Shown one piece after another: positions 1-9,319 of a stretch of DNA of 64,000 bases. The position numbers and the translations under genes were made by a program. Position 1 is the stretch's first letter. Each line of letters begins with the position of its first letter. This DNA is from Calothrix sp. NIES-4105 (GTDB lineage Bacteria; Cyanobacteriota; Cyanobacteriia; Cyanobacteriales; Nostocaceae). The notes under the pieces were generated by a model. That model was not told the DNA's origin and ran no database searches. It worked only from the letters and a program-made list of their open reading frames with translations. The DNA is taken from NCBI RefSeq assembly GCF_002368415.1, contig NZ_AP018290.1, forward strand, positions 9,477,717 through 9,541,716, in the 5' to 3' direction.

Positions 1-1
1 A

Positions 2-184
2 GGGCGCCAAGAAGGAAAGCAAGGGCTGATTTTACGCTTACTGTCACGACGATTTGGACAATTATCGTCTCAAGTACGCGCGCGTGTTGAGTCTATGAAT
101 TCAACTCAGTTAGAAGCGCTTGGCGAAGCGTTGTTAGATTTTACTGGTATTGATGATTTAAACAACTGGTTCCAAGAACATTAA
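2..184 (+). CDS. C-terminal fragment of a DUF4351 (Rpn/PD-(D/E)XK transposase-like) protein
   Basis: The reading frame is open from the left edge of the window and ends at a TAA at 182-184. The visible 60 residues contain the pattern GRQEGKQGLILRLLSRRFG followed by an amphipathic helix and a D-L-x-x-W ending. This matches what I know of the DUF4351 tail carried by cyanobacterial Rpn-family recombination-promoting nucleases. The catalytic domain lies outside the window, so activity cannot be judged. The fragment faces the minus-strand eCIS block and may mark its boundary. The assignment rests on pattern recognition of a short tail. Confidence 0.6.
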   Translation, partial: GRQEGKQGLILRLLSRRFGQLSSQVRARVESMNSTQLEALGEALLDFTGIDDLNNWFQEH

Positions 185-350
185 ACAATAATTTTGTATT
201 AGTGCGGGTTTAGAGCAAATACTGTAAAGGTTACAGATTCTCCTAACCCTACTGCTCAAAAATTTTTATTAGAAGGATTGGAAAAAGAGTTTTGGAAAAA
301 ATTAAAACAGTTTTAAGAGGAATAGGCTATATCTAGTTAAAGAAAAAGCA

Positions 351-737
351 CTATTCAATCTCCAGCCCAGCTTCTTCGTAATATTCCTTCATGTCAGGAA
401 TGTACCACCCCTCGTCATCGCAAATAGTCATTACACCAAGGATGTACTCGTTAATACTAATCTGTGGAACACCGATGTCCCATTGAGCTTCAATGTCTCC
501 TCGAAGCATTCCCATCAAAATGTAGGTGCGCTCCTCGCCTTCGGGTATATCAGGATCGTGGCTGAGGGTTATCTGCAACCCAAGGCAGGATGCCTCGATC
601 CCCTCACCACTGTCGAACATGTGATCAAACGAGGGTTCAAAATTACAACCAAGGATGCTTCCTACTCTCTCTCCCAAATCTGACAGCGTGGCACGGGATT
701 TTAATCGAACTTGGAATGTGACTTGTGGGTAGTTCAT
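351..737 (-). CDS. Small acidic protein, candidate immunity partner of the upstream toxin-like protein
   Basis: This is a 128-residue protein with no signal peptide or membrane segment. It is rich in Asp and Glu, especially in the last third (motif DDEGWYIPDMKEYYEEAG). I do not recognise the family. It starts 16 bases after the stop of the nucleotidyltransferase-like toxin at 754-2046, on the same strand, with an AGAGAG ribosome-binding site just upstream. Size, acidity and position are those of immunity proteins that follow polymorphic toxins, so an inhibitory role toward that toxin is inferred. It could instead be a chaperone for the effector. Nothing in the sequence proves either role. Confidence 0.6.
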   Translation of the reverse strand: MNYPQVTFQVRLKSRATLSDLGERVGSILGCNFEPSFDHMFDSGEGIEASCLGLQITLSHDPDIPEGEERTYILMGMLRGDIEAQWDIGVPQISINEYILGVMTICDDEGWYIPDMKEYYEEAGLEIE

Positions 738-753
738 GTTAGATTTTTCTCTC

Positions 754-2046
754 TTACTTCTTAGGTGGTTTAACTTCTAACGGGTTGCCCCACTCTCCCG
801 GAAATCTCAGCTCTTCCATTGCTTTTTGATCTCTCTTTACCGTGCCTGCTGCGTTCTTGCGCGAACGAATAAGAACGTTGAATTTCCACTCAGTAGGAGG
901 CACATCTCGGTTGCCTGATATCTTGGCTAAAACTATCCTCATCTCTCCAATAATAGCATTCACCTGGTCGTGCTTTGAACCTGCAATTTGCCCGCGCGCT
1001 GCTGCGTTGGGGTCTTTTTTAACTGCTTCTTTAAATAACTTCTCACTGACTACATATGCATCGATATCAAAGTCAGTTGGGTTGAATAGAAGACGCTGAC
1101 CCGTCTTGTCAACTTTGTTCGGACCTTTAATACCAGAAGCAAGGCTGCCGCGAATTTTTACTTCGGCATCGGTATCCAGTGCTTGGAAGCGAGGGACGAA
1201 TGCTTGCATTGCGTCATGCACTTCTTTCTGCTTATCAGTCCAAGCCTGTAGCCATTTTTCATTGTTCACCTCAGATAGGGGCAGGTCTGGCTCCTTCTTA
1301 ACCGTTTTTTGATTACCATCTTTGGGATTATTTTCGTGCCCTGTTGCTGTTGGTTGATTTTTTCCAGCATTTGTACTGGAACCAGCAACAGCTTTTGTTC
1401 CTTCACTACTAACAGCAGCTTTCGTACCTTCACTATTTCCAGCATTTGTACTGGAACCAGCAGCTATTGCCGCCCAAGTCGATTTACTATTTCCAGCATT
1501 TGTACTCGAACCAGCAACAGCTTTTGTTCCTTCACTACTACTAACAGCAGCATTCGTACCTTTACTATTTCCAGCATTTGTACTCGAACCAGCAACAGCT
1601 TTTGTTTCTTCACTACTGCTGGCAGCAGCTGTTGTACCTTTACTATTTCCAGCATTTGTACTGGAACCAGCAACAGCTTTTTTACCTCTCCTACCACCTG
1701 TACGCTGAATTGTATAAGTATCTTGAGTTGGTACAGAGCTTGAGGATGTGTCAGGTGTAACCATATGCGTTGCCGTTTGCACCTCTGAATCCGCTTCTTG
1801 CTCTTCTTCACCTGGTTCATTCACCGTGAGTTTTGCCTGTGGACGCATTGATATTCGGCTAATATCGTGTCCTATAGAAGGTTGCAAAGAATGCTGATTT
1901 GCTGATGCTGGCTCAGTATCTGTTTGTATACCAAATCCGCGCGTTGGATTTTCCAGCGTTGGAGATGTGGGTGAGGTTAATGATAAGCTCGCCAAATTCG
2001 ATGTAGCTGCTTTGTTGCGCTTGAGCATCATGCGTTCGCTTATCAT
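754..2046 (-). CDS. eCIS-type cargo protein with C-terminal nucleotidyltransferase-like toxin domain
   Basis: The protein has 430 residues. Around residues 60-85 it carries [20 protein letters not shown] and an EQEAD segment, which is the leader normally found just before DUF4157 in eCIS-associated proteins. The DUF4157 HExxH metalloprotease motif is absent. Residues 125-230 are instead a tandem repeat with the core [12 protein letters not shown]. The C-terminal domain (about 260-430) has GS at 300-301 and a DFDID acidic pair at 325-329, the active-site pattern of the polymerase-beta nucleotidyltransferase superfamily. A third catalytic acid is not obvious; WKFNVLIR occupies the likely strand. 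The architecture of delivery leader, flexible linker and toxin, followed by a small acidic gene, suggests a secreted modifier of a cellular target. The substrate is unknown. Confidence 0.65.
   Translation of the reverse strand: MISERMMLKRNKAATSNLASLSLTSPTSPTLENPTRGFGIQTDTEPASANQHSLQPSIGHDISRISMRPQAKLTVNEPGEEEQEADSEVQTATHMVTPDTSSSSVPTQDTYTIQRTGGRRGKKAVAGSSTNAGNSKGTTAAASSSEETKAVAGSSTNAGNSKGTNAAVSSSEGTKAVAGSSTNAGNSKSTWAAIAAGSSTNAGNSEGTKAAVSSEGTKAVAGSSTNAGKNQPTATGHENNPKDGNQKTVKKEPDLPLSEVNNEKWLQAWTDKQKEVHDAMQAFVPRFQALDTDAEVKIRGSLASGIKGPNKVDKTGQRLLFNPTDFDIDAYVVSEKLFKEAVKKDPNAAARGQIAGSKHDQVNAIIGEMRIVLAKISGNRDVPPTEWKFNVLIRSRKNAAGTVKRDQKAMEELRFPGEWGNPLEVKPPKK
1364..1690. repeat. In-frame tandem repeat (75-78 bp units) inside the toxin-like gene
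   Basis: The string CCAGCATTTGTACTGGA or a close variant starts at about 1364, 1439, 1493, 1571 and 1649, giving spacings of 75, 54, 78 and 78 bases. All spacings are multiples of three, so the reading frame is kept. The repeats encode the [12 protein letters not shown] linker. Copy number is likely to vary between strains. Confidence 0.85.
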
Positions 2047-2173
2047 TTTACTAGTCCTTTTGGGTAGTGGTATGAGTTAGATGTACTGCCTGATTGTTTT
2101 TTGCACAGGCTATAAGCCTATGCTACGATTAATGATATTTTTTGATGGCGCCGTTTGTCTAATATTATTGGTT

Positions 2174-3295
2174 TTATTTTGATGCAGCTTGGTTAGCTCG
2201 GTTTATTTCAATTTCTCGCATTAGAGATTCAAAGTCGCCGTTGTTGTTTCCACCTCTAGCAAATAAAGATTTGATTTTATTTATAACTCCATTGATATCT
2301 CTGTATAACCATCTTCCTAGGTTGTTTACGAAGTTTTTCAGTTTCTCAAACATTGTGAGTTCAGCGGTGAAATATTTATTGGCGTATGGGTAGACGATTT
2401 TTCCTTTTTCGGTTTCATAGTATTCTTGTTCTGGCATAAATATTGATTTAAGCGGGTCTTTCTGTCTTGCCATATCAGCTTCTGGTTTTTTATCGCTGAG
2501 GAATAAAAGATCAAAAATTTGTCCGTTCCAAACTGCCCAATAATGGTTTTGGAAGAACCAGCGTTTGCCGTTATCACAATTTGGTTCTTTGCCTTGATAT
2601 GGTGTTTTTCCGGCTTCGCTTATAAATGGTTTTCTGATGCTGCTTTGATCATCACCTACTTTTATACCTTGTATTCCAAAATACCCTTCTGCTACTGCTT
2701 TAAATGCGCGCGCTAATGTCTGACAATCTCCTTCTAGGGTTCCTTCTAGGAGTTTTTCATGACTCTTGCTTACCATCGTGTATTTGAAGCCGATGTTTTT
2801 AAAGTTTTTGAAAAGGGTTTGTAGGATTTCTTTAGCTTCTGATTTATCGTTTATTCCTGCTACTAATTTATGGGCTATTGGATATTTTTTTAAGAATGCT
2901 TGTTTTTCTGCTGCTTTTTTCTCTGCTGCTGCTGACGCTTTGTCTTTTTCTTTTGATGCTACAGGCGCCTTGCCTTTGTCGTTTGATTTCACTCGTTGTA
3001 GAATATTTGTACTGTTAGATGCTGGTTTGTGCAAAACCTGATCCATCTTTGCTTGTAAGACTGTGAGCCGTTCTTGTCCTTGCGAGGTAATAGTGCCATG
3101 CTTGGCTTGTATCTTTAGTTTTGTTGCTTCTATTTGATGCTGTTTGAATTCTTGATTTTCTGTTACCTGCATCCCTTGCTTGCCGAAGTTACTTTTAGCT
3201 CTACCTGTTGAGGGGCGCAACTGCAAGCGGCTTTGCTCTAATTCTGAATTAGATGGGGAGGAAACTTTCTGGCGTACTTGCAGCCGTTTTTTCAT
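2174..3295 (-). CDS. Candidate eCIS effector with papain/transglutaminase-like catalytic domain
   Basis: The protein has 373 residues and no signal peptide. Residues 50-105 hold a helical segment (QGQERLTVLQAKMDQVL, then ILQR) that resembles the leader region of eCIS cargo proteins. A Lys/Ala-rich linker follows (105-135). The C-terminal domain contains GDC with Cys191, then HYW with His251 and an Asp at 262, the order and spacing of a Cys-His-Asp triad of the papain/transglutaminase superfamily. Such domains in toxins act as proteases, deamidases or acyltransferases. The gene lies between the eCIS ATPase and the nucleotidyltransferase-like toxin on the same strand. No separate small immunity gene follows it. 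The target is unknown, and the effector role is inferred from context plus the triad. Confidence 0.6.
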   Translation of the reverse strand: MKKRLQVRQKVSSPSNSELEQSRLQLRPSTGRAKSNFGKQGMQVTENQEFKQHQIEATKLKIQAKHGTITSQGQERLTVLQAKMDQVLHKPASNSTNILQRVKSNDKGKAPVASKEKDKASAAAEKKAAEKQAFLKKYPIAHKLVAGINDKSEAKEILQTLFKNFKNIGFKYTMVSKSHEKLLEGTLEGDCQTLARAFKAVAEGYFGIQGIKVGDDQSSIRKPFISEAGKTPYQGKEPNCDNGKRWFFQNHYWAVWNGQIFDLLFLSDKKPEADMARQKDPLKSIFMPEQEYYETEKGKIVYPYANKYFTAELTMFEKLKNFVNNLGRWLYRDINGVINKIKSLFARGGNNNGDFESLMREIEINRANQAASK

Positions 3296-3439
3296 TGGTC
3301 AGAACTCACCGACGATAAATTATATTATTATCTTATTTACATTTACTTTTGTGTTTTAGACTTTGGTCGGAATGTTTGGAGGGCTAAAGCCCAACTACGT
3401 ACCTATTTCATATTACGTTCCTTAACCTAACCTACAGTG

Positions 3440-5431
3440 TTACATCCAACCGTCGATTTCTGAGTCTGTTAGGGGTTTTTCTAATTTGGTGTATTCTGTA
3501 CGCGCGGCACGTAGTATATGTTTCATTTGTACTGGTTCTTCTGCATCCGCAGCGAGGAATGCGGCATTTAAAGCGATGTTGCGAATGTTACCACCTGAAA
3601 CACTTAGCTGGGCTAATTTGGTTGTGTTTAAATCGACGGTTGGGGCACTTTGTGGAAAAATACGGCGCCAAATTTCCGCGCGTTGAGCTGTATCTGGGAA
3701 GGGAAATTGAACTACGAAGCGGATACGTCGCAGAAAAGCTGTGTCTAATGAACTTTTAAGGTTGGTTGTTAAAATTGCTAAACCTGGGTAGCATTCCATA
3801 CGTTGCAGTAGGTAGCTAACTTCGATGTTGGCATGACGGTCATGGCTGTCTTTAACGTCGCTACGTTTTCCAAATAAGGCGTCTGCTTCGTCGAATAGTA
3901 GAATAACTCCCCCTTCTTCTGCTGCGTCAAATACTTGTCGCAAATTTTTCTCTGTCTCACCAATGTATTTACTGACTACTGATGATAGGTCAATGCGGTA
4001 TACATCAAGACGCAACTCTGCAGCTAGCACTTCTGCTGCTAATGTTTTACCTGTTCCACTGGTGCCTGCAAATAAAGCACTGATTCCTAGCCCGCGCGCG
4101 TTTTTAGCCGCAAATCCCCAGGATTGATACACAGTGGCTCTTTGTCGCACGTGTGCTGCAATCTCATGTAGCATTTGTTGCTGTGCAGTTGGTAATACTA
4201 AATCTTGCCAACTCATTGTGGGGGTTATACGCTGGGCAAGTTCATCTAGTCGTGGACGTGCTTGCATTCGACAAGCATCCCATAAAATATTTCCCAAATC
4301 TTTTTCTTGCCCTACTATCAATTTGCCTGCTGCTTCAGTATAAGCCGCGCGAATAGTTGAGGGGCTGAGGTTAAACTGAGCGACTAACCTACTTACTTGT
4401 CCGTTTAATTGGGGTGCTTTGTCAGCTAAAGTTCCTTGCCAAAGTGCTGTTTGCTCTTCAGTTGTGGGTTTGTGAACATCATAACTAACGATTGGACGTT
4501 GCGCTAAATGCATCCGTTCTCGACTAGTTACAAATAAAAAACTGTTGACTCGCTCGATAAAACGCCTTATTGTTATTTCGCGCGTAGAGTCTGCTGTGTT
4601 CATATCACAGTCTACCAGCAAGGCGCCTCGACTTAATATTGTCTCCCGCTCCCACAGCCGAATTAAGACTTCCATTTCGCTAGGTGTGGATGGGATAAGT
4701 TGAGCGGGTATTATACTTAAATTTATACCTAGTTCTTTACAGACGTTTGCTGCTATTGACCGCTTGGTTGTAGGCTCTAGTCCACATAGTTGTACAGCGG
4801 GTAATGTTGGCGCCCCAAAGGCTTCTTTTGTGTGTGTCCACAACAGTGATACTTGTTCTACTAGTTTGATGTGCGATGATGCCAAGTTTCCAACTTCAGA
4901 TAACGGCTCAATAATACCAACTAGCCGTTCGTCAACATAGTCTGTACCGACGAGATAGTGTAAAATTCGTTCGTCAATCCTTAAGGGACATAAAGTAAGT
5001 GCCCGACCCTCCCCCATTTCAATGAGGCGCCAACGACGTAACGGAGCATGAGGTGCAATTGCGTCCCAGTGGGCATCAGGTAATACGGAATAGGCTAAAC
5101 TGAATGTCGGGTAAGCTCGCTGTGTGTCTCCCTGAGCTGCGGCACATAAACCACCAAAGTCGCCACTAAACTCCATGCAGGCACACATTAATAATATATT
5201 GGATTCAAAGTTGGATAAACCAAAAATTTTACATATTTTATCTAATGCTGCTGGTTCTGGCATGGCAGCAGCAGCTTCTTGCAATGCTTCCAGCAATGCT
5301 TTTTCTTGTTCGGCTCCATTCTCTGACTCGACGGTGTATTTCTCTATTTCATAGCGCACCAAGGCACTTGCTGCCGATAAGTAACATTGATTTGCATCAA
5401 ACCAATTTGGACTAATTGTTGTACCATTCAT
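3440..5431 (-). CDS. AAA+ ATPase of the eCIS (Pvc15/Afp15-like)
   Basis: This 663-residue protein has a C-terminal AAA+ module. It shows Walker A GTSGTGKT at 456-463, Walker B LLFDEAD at 511-517, a sensor-1 LTTN near 554-557 and a pair of arginines (RRIRF) near 568 suitable as arginine finger. The N-terminal half (about 200-330) looks like a degenerate ATPase fold without a P-loop. This two-part layout is typical of the ATPase conserved in extracellular contractile injection systems, where it is thought to assist assembly or cargo handling. It follows the DUF4255 gene on the same strand, as afp15 sits beside afp16 in known clusters. Outside eCIS, similar ATPases occur alone, so the context matters. 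Confidence 0.8.
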   Translation of the reverse strand: MNGTTISPNWFDANQCYLSAASALVRYEIEKYTVESENGAEQEKALLEALQEAAAAMPEPAALDKICKIFGLSNFESNILLMCACMEFSGDFGGLCAAAQGDTQRAYPTFSLAYSVLPDAHWDAIAPHAPLRRWRLIEMGEGRALTLCPLRIDERILHYLVGTDYVDERLVGIIEPLSEVGNLASSHIKLVEQVSLLWTHTKEAFGAPTLPAVQLCGLEPTTKRSIAANVCKELGINLSIIPAQLIPSTPSEMEVLIRLWERETILSRGALLVDCDMNTADSTREITIRRFIERVNSFLFVTSRERMHLAQRPIVSYDVHKPTTEEQTALWQGTLADKAPQLNGQVSRLVAQFNLSPSTIRAAYTEAAGKLIVGQEKDLGNILWDACRMQARPRLDELAQRITPTMSWQDLVLPTAQQQMLHEIAAHVRQRATVYQSWGFAAKNARGLGISALFAGTSGTGKTLAAEVLAAELRLDVYRIDLSSVVSKYIGETEKNLRQVFDAAEEGGVILLFDEADALFGKRSDVKDSHDRHANIEVSYLLQRMECYPGLAILTTNLKSSLDTAFLRRIRFVVQFPFPDTAQRAEIWRRIFPQSAPTVDLNTTKLAQLSVSGGNIRNIALNAAFLAADAEEPVQMKHILRAARTEYTKLEKPLTDSEIDGWM

Positions 5432-5578
5432 AAGATTACATGGTATGCGGGAAACTCAAAGGCTTTAGCCCTGAGTCGCTGATCTTAGGGCACGGCTTTT
5501 CACTGCTACTCTCTTAAAAATATCGGTATAGTCGGCTCTAAACATATTCCCCAAAAGTCGAGAACTTATTTTTTATCA

Positions 5579-6853
5579 CTATATAGTCACCTGTGGCGAA
5601 TCGTATTCCCCATTTTTGTTTTTATAAAGTATACTCTCTGCCCCATCTACTTGTACTCTTACGATATATACTCCTGGCTTAACGTTTTTGATACCAATTG
5701 CGATAGTATCTGTATCGGATGCACGCACGGTTACAGGAAAAGAGTAAAAGAGTGGATTCTCACGGGATATTTGATTCAGTAATAAAATAACTCGTTGTTC
5801 TTTACCAATTTTTGGATTAAATTTGACGCTAAGAAAGCCTGAACGTAAATCTCCCTCAATACCTTCTGGAGAGGACTCAATACGCTCTATATTAATTTTA
5901 GGATGTATTATAAAAGCGGCAACGTTTGACTCAATCAAGTTCTGAGCTTGTCCGGAATCCATTGTTTGATGTACTACTTGCACACTCTGGACACCCGCGC
6001 GTAAATCTGGAGGTACTTGTAAACTCACTTGCGTGTCTTTAACATCAAAAGGTGTAAAAATTTTATCTAGATTACTAAATCGAACTTTAGTAATATCACC
6101 CTGCAACGATTTACCCCGAACTAGTAATGTACTACCTATAATAATTTTTTCTTCTACTTGTGAGGAAGGCACCGCTACTTGTTCAATAATTGGTTCGTTA
6201 GATAATAATATTGAGTCAACTTTGGATTTATCGCCCTGCTCGCTCTCTATCAGAACCATTGACGCTTGATAAGTAGCCGAAGGTCGATAATGTGTTTGCA
6301 GAGCAGACCAAATTTTAGAACTTTCTTCCATGTTCAAAAATTCTGGGCTAAGTTTTATTTGCCCTATTTGCGCTGCTAAATTAGATACAGATATACCAGC
6401 AATAGCTTGTGAAAATACGCTAGATGTACTTGTTTCGGACGAGTTTTTTAATGCATTTTCAATCGTACTAGATGTGACAATAGGTAATTTATGTAACATT
6501 TGCATTGCGTAGCCAAGTAAAATTTCCGCTTGGAAATCTTTGCCGCCGTAAGCTGTTAGTACATAATGTAGGTCAAGAGCTAGAGGTGGATTTGTCGCGC
6601 GTGTGCTACTAATGCTACTATGACGACTGCGATATTCCTGAGATACCCAGTCAACGTTACGATTTTGCGTGACATGATATAGGAAAAGATTTATTTGCGC
6701 GCGTTCGTCGCTTCCTACTTGAATTTTATCTGGTGGTAATGCTGTTACAAGTACATCACCTACACTAGCTGCTATGGTATCACTGACTAAACCATTTTCT
6801 AGCAAGTTTTTTATTACTGCTGTGACGGTGGCTATAGATAGCGCATTACTCAT
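5579..6853 (-). CDS. DUF4255 family protein (Pvc16/Afp16-like eCIS cap protein)
   Basis: The protein has 424 residues. Its first 190 residues begin with ALSIATVTAVIKNLLENGL and contain the QINLFLYHVTQN stretch, which I recognise as the DUF4255 domain of eCIS tube-terminating or cap proteins. The second half (from about residue 235) has two Ig-like beta domains, the first beginning near GSTLLVRGKSLQGDITKVRF, resembling IPT/TIG folds. This extra tail is common in cyanobacterial members. It is the first gene of the minus-strand block and faces the divergent kinase at 7076 across about 220 bases of AT-rich DNA that must hold both promoters. The start ATG at 6853 gives the expected domain start. 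Confidence 0.8.
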   Translation of the reverse strand: MSNALSIATVTAVIKNLLENGLVSDTIAASVGDVLVTALPPDKIQVGSDERAQINLFLYHVTQNRNVDWVSQEYRSRHSSISSTRATNPPLALDLHYVLTAYGGKDFQAEILLGYAMQMLHKLPIVTSSTIENALKNSSETSTSSVFSQAIAGISVSNLAAQIGQIKLSPEFLNMEESSKIWSALQTHYRPSATYQASMVLIESEQGDKSKVDSILLSNEPIIEQVAVPSSQVEEKIIIGSTLLVRGKSLQGDITKVRFSNLDKIFTPFDVKDTQVSLQVPPDLRAGVQSVQVVHQTMDSGQAQNLIESNVAAFIIHPKINIERIESSPEGIEGDLRSGFLSVKFNPKIGKEQRVILLLNQISRENPLFYSFPVTVRASDTDTIAIGIKNVKPGVYIVRVQVDGAESILYKNKNGEYDSPQVTI

Positions 6854-7075
6854 TCTGCTTCCTCATGGCAATGTCATAAATATGATACCTGAGATGTTGG
6901 GTTACGCTTAAGCAAACCCAACCTACGTTTGGGGTTTAGACGAAGGTAGAATGTTAGATATATATTTAATATATTAGGATTATCGTTAATTATGTAATTT
7001 GTATGATTATTAGTTAACAGTTGAACTATTTAGTACGTTAGATTTGTAATCTTAAAAACTTTATTCAAAAATAGG

Positions 7076-8749
7076 ATGGGTTTGCTTATAATGAACTCCC
7101 CACCATCAAATAATTCTTGGATAGGCCGCTTGATAGGTGATAACCAACGTTATCGTCTGGAGAAACGCTTGGGTGGAGGTGGTATGGGAGAAGTTTTCCT
7201 TGCCACTGATACGCGCGTTGGTAAAGATGTCGCGTTAAAACTGCTCAAAGATAAATTGGTTGCGTCTGGTGAGATGAGAAAACGCTTTGAGCGCGAAATC
7301 TCGATTTGTGCTGCTCTGCAAAGCGACCATATTATTGAAATTAGTGATTGTGGTGTTACGACAGAAGGTTATCCTTTTTATGTAATGGAGTATTTGCGCG
7401 GGCAAACGCTGCGACAATTATTGATGCGCGAAAGACAATTACCACCTGAGCGTGTGGTAAAAATTATGACACAGGTGTGTAAGGGTTTGCAGCTTGCCCA
7501 TCGTGGTGTAATTATGCAGCGTGATGGAAATAACACAGAACGAATAAAGGTTATTCATCGCGACTTAAAACCAGATAATATTTTTTTGGTTCCTACAGAA
7601 TTTGGTGAGTGGGTGAAGATTCTTGATTTTGGTATTGCTAAAATCTATAGCGAATCTTCGGAACATACGAATTTAACCAAAACGTTTATTGGTACGTTTC
7701 GCTATTCGTCACCCGAACAAATTCAAAACGATAAGAATATAGACGTAAGTGCTGATATTTATAGTTTAGGAATTATTCTTTATGAAATGCTCAGTGCTGC
7801 AGACCCTTTTGGTTTAAGCATTAAAGGTGAGCATATTAGTGAACCTTCATGGTTACTAGCTCATAGTTATGAACCACCTCGACCGTTACGCTCGCAACCT
7901 GGGTGTGAGCAATTATCTTTAGAATTAGAAGCAGTAGTAATTAAATGTCTACAAAAGAAACCAAGCAACCGTTTTGCTTCAGTTAGTGAACTTTCTCAAG
8001 CATTGGAAACTGCGATAAAAAGACAAACTAATACTGGTACTTTAAAGTCTACAACAATTGTTCAGCCAAGACCGCAGCCGCAAGGAGGTTCTCAGAATGA
8101 AACTGTTCCTAGACCCGTTCCAGTATCTAACGATGAGACAGTAGATAGACCTCTACAACCACCGCAAAACAAACCTCAACAAGGTTCTAACCAAGAAACG
8201 ATTAATAAACCTTTACAACCACCGCAAAACCAACCTCAACAGGGTTCTAACCAAGAAACGATTAATAAACCTTTACAACCACCGCAAAATCCACTCTTCT
8301 CTCAATTATTTCAACAATCACCAGCATCTCCAAATCCGGTGGCGCCTGAAGGTACAGTAGTGCAACCGCGCGTTCCTAGTAGCGAGAATAAACCAACACC
8401 ACCAGACAAAACCTTATTTCAGCCACGACCAGGAACAAATTCGGGCAATCAAGACATAGATAATACGATAATGCAGCAGCCCCCTCGTGCTACAAATAAT
8501 CAAATACCCGACAATACTATACTTCAACCAAAACCTACTAGTAATAATGCACCACAACAGGCGCCAGATGGTACAATATTACAGCCTAGAAAAGATAAAC
8601 CAAAATCTGACAATAGCAATACCTTAAAAATGTTCGGCATTGCCTTTGCTATAGCATTAATACTAGGTGTTATTTTTTTCATCGTTGCTAATAAGAAGCC
8701 TCAAAATAACGAGAACAGAACGCCTGTGTCTGTACTTCCTAAATCTTGA
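7076..8749 (+). CDS. Membrane-anchored serine/threonine protein kinase with TxxQP repeats
   Basis: The protein has 557 residues. The Hanks-type kinase domain (about 25-315) has the glycine loop GGGGMGEVFLA, Lys55, HRDLKPDN at 161-168, DFG at 184-186 and SPE at 212-214, so it should be active. Residues 330-515 are a Pro/Gln/Asn-rich linker. It includes three near-identical NKPLQPPQN repeats and six motifs of the form T-hydrophobic-hydrophobic-Q-P or close to it (TIVQP, TVVQP, TLFQP, TIMQQP, TILQP twice). One transmembrane helix lies near 520-541, followed by a short tail, which places the kinase in the cytoplasm. An alternative start is the ATG at 7091. The stop TGA is the first three bases of a repeat end (TGATCCCCCC). 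Confidence 0.93.
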   Translation: MGLLIMNSPPSNNSWIGRLIGDNQRYRLEKRLGGGGMGEVFLATDTRVGKDVALKLLKDKLVASGEMRKRFEREISICAALQSDHIIEISDCGVTTEGYPFYVMEYLRGQTLRQLLMRERQLPPERVVKIMTQVCKGLQLAHRGVIMQRDGNNTERIKVIHRDLKPDNIFLVPTEFGEWVKILDFGIAKIYSESSEHTNLTKTFIGTFRYSSPEQIQNDKNIDVSADIYSLGIILYEMLSAADPFGLSIKGEHISEPSWLLAHSYEPPRPLRSQPGCEQLSLELEAVVIKCLQKKPSNRFASVSELSQALETAIKRQTNTGTLKSTTIVQPRPQPQGGSQNETVPRPVPVSNDETVDRPLQPPQNKPQQGSNQETINKPLQPPQNQPQQGSNQETINKPLQPPQNPLFSQLFQQSPASPNPVAPEGTVVQPRVPSSENKPTPPDKTLFQPRPGTNSGNQDIDNTIMQQPPRATNNQIPDNTILQPKPTSNNAPQQAPDGTILQPRKDKPKSDNSNTLKMFGIAFAIALILGVIFFIVANKKPQNNENRTPVSVLPKS

Positions 8750-8891
8750 TCCCCCCTTTGTGTCCTTTGTGGTTTATCTGTTTAAGGAACCACGAAGGGC
8801 ACAAAGGGCACAAAGAAAGAGAAGAAAGAGAAGAAAATTTTGTTTCAGAAACTTGTGTATACAGCGTAGCTTATTAAGGGGGGCTAAAATC
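8747..8891. repeat. Long palindromic intergenic repeat, CTTTGTG family
   Basis: The element begins with TGATCCCCCC, contains CTTTGTGTCCTTTGTGG, then the complementary AACCACGAAGGGCACAAAGG, and ends with a segment like TTGTGTATACAGCGTAGC and AAGGGGGG. It belongs to a dispersed family also seen at 8967-9222, 11524-11575, 15825-16060, 17883-18160 and 39110-39325. As RNA it would form a long hairpin and may terminate transcription of the kinase gene. Confidence 0.8.
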
Positions 8892-8966
8892 TCTTAAATT
8901 CGTCTTAATAATGGGCTAAAAATCTGTTAATATTCCCCTTATTTTGTGTGACTTTCAAATCTTGTC

Positions 8967-9222
8967 CCCCCCTTCCACGCGGCAGGGCTGTTTCATTCTT
9001 GAAAGAAAATTAAATTAAGTTTCAACTTCCTACGAGATTATCCTTAATTTCTGTCTCTAACTTTGTGCCCTTTGTGACATGCAGTGGTTTATTTCTTTGA
9101 TGAACCACGTAATCCGGAGGATTTCCCGCTTTCTTAGACACAAAGAACACAAAGGGTAATAGCTATTATCCTTTTTAGAATGAAACGGCCCTGCTTCCAC
9201 GCGGGGGGTTAGGGGGGATCTG
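8967..9222. repeat. Second CTTTGTG-family element with outer inverted repeat
   Basis: Outer arms are GCAGGGCTGTTTCATTCT near 8982 and its near-complement AGAATGAAACGGCCCTGC near 9178 (one mismatch). Inside are CTTTGTGCCCTTTGTG, the conserved core AATCCGGAGGATTTCCCGC and ACACAAAGGG. With the preceding element, this fills the 570-base gap between the kinase and the FKBP gene. I see no gene there. Confidence 0.7.
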
Positions 9223-9319
9223 CTTTGAATAAATGTTTTATAGCAGCATTTTTGTACTAAAAGGTGCCAAAATTCCTAGAGGATAAATTGAATTATAAAT
9301 ATCCTCTAGGAAAATATCG

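Noticed and set aside
203-316. Short frame ending in TAQKFLLEGLEKEFWKKLKQ after the DUF4351 stop
   Set aside because: It looks like a protein tail but has no start codon and only 38 codons; it may be a remnant, but I cannot name the parent.
3365-3420. Short palindromes such as GGGCTAAAGCCC in eCIS spacers
   Set aside because: Common small repeats in cyanobacteria; too short to assign a regulatory role.
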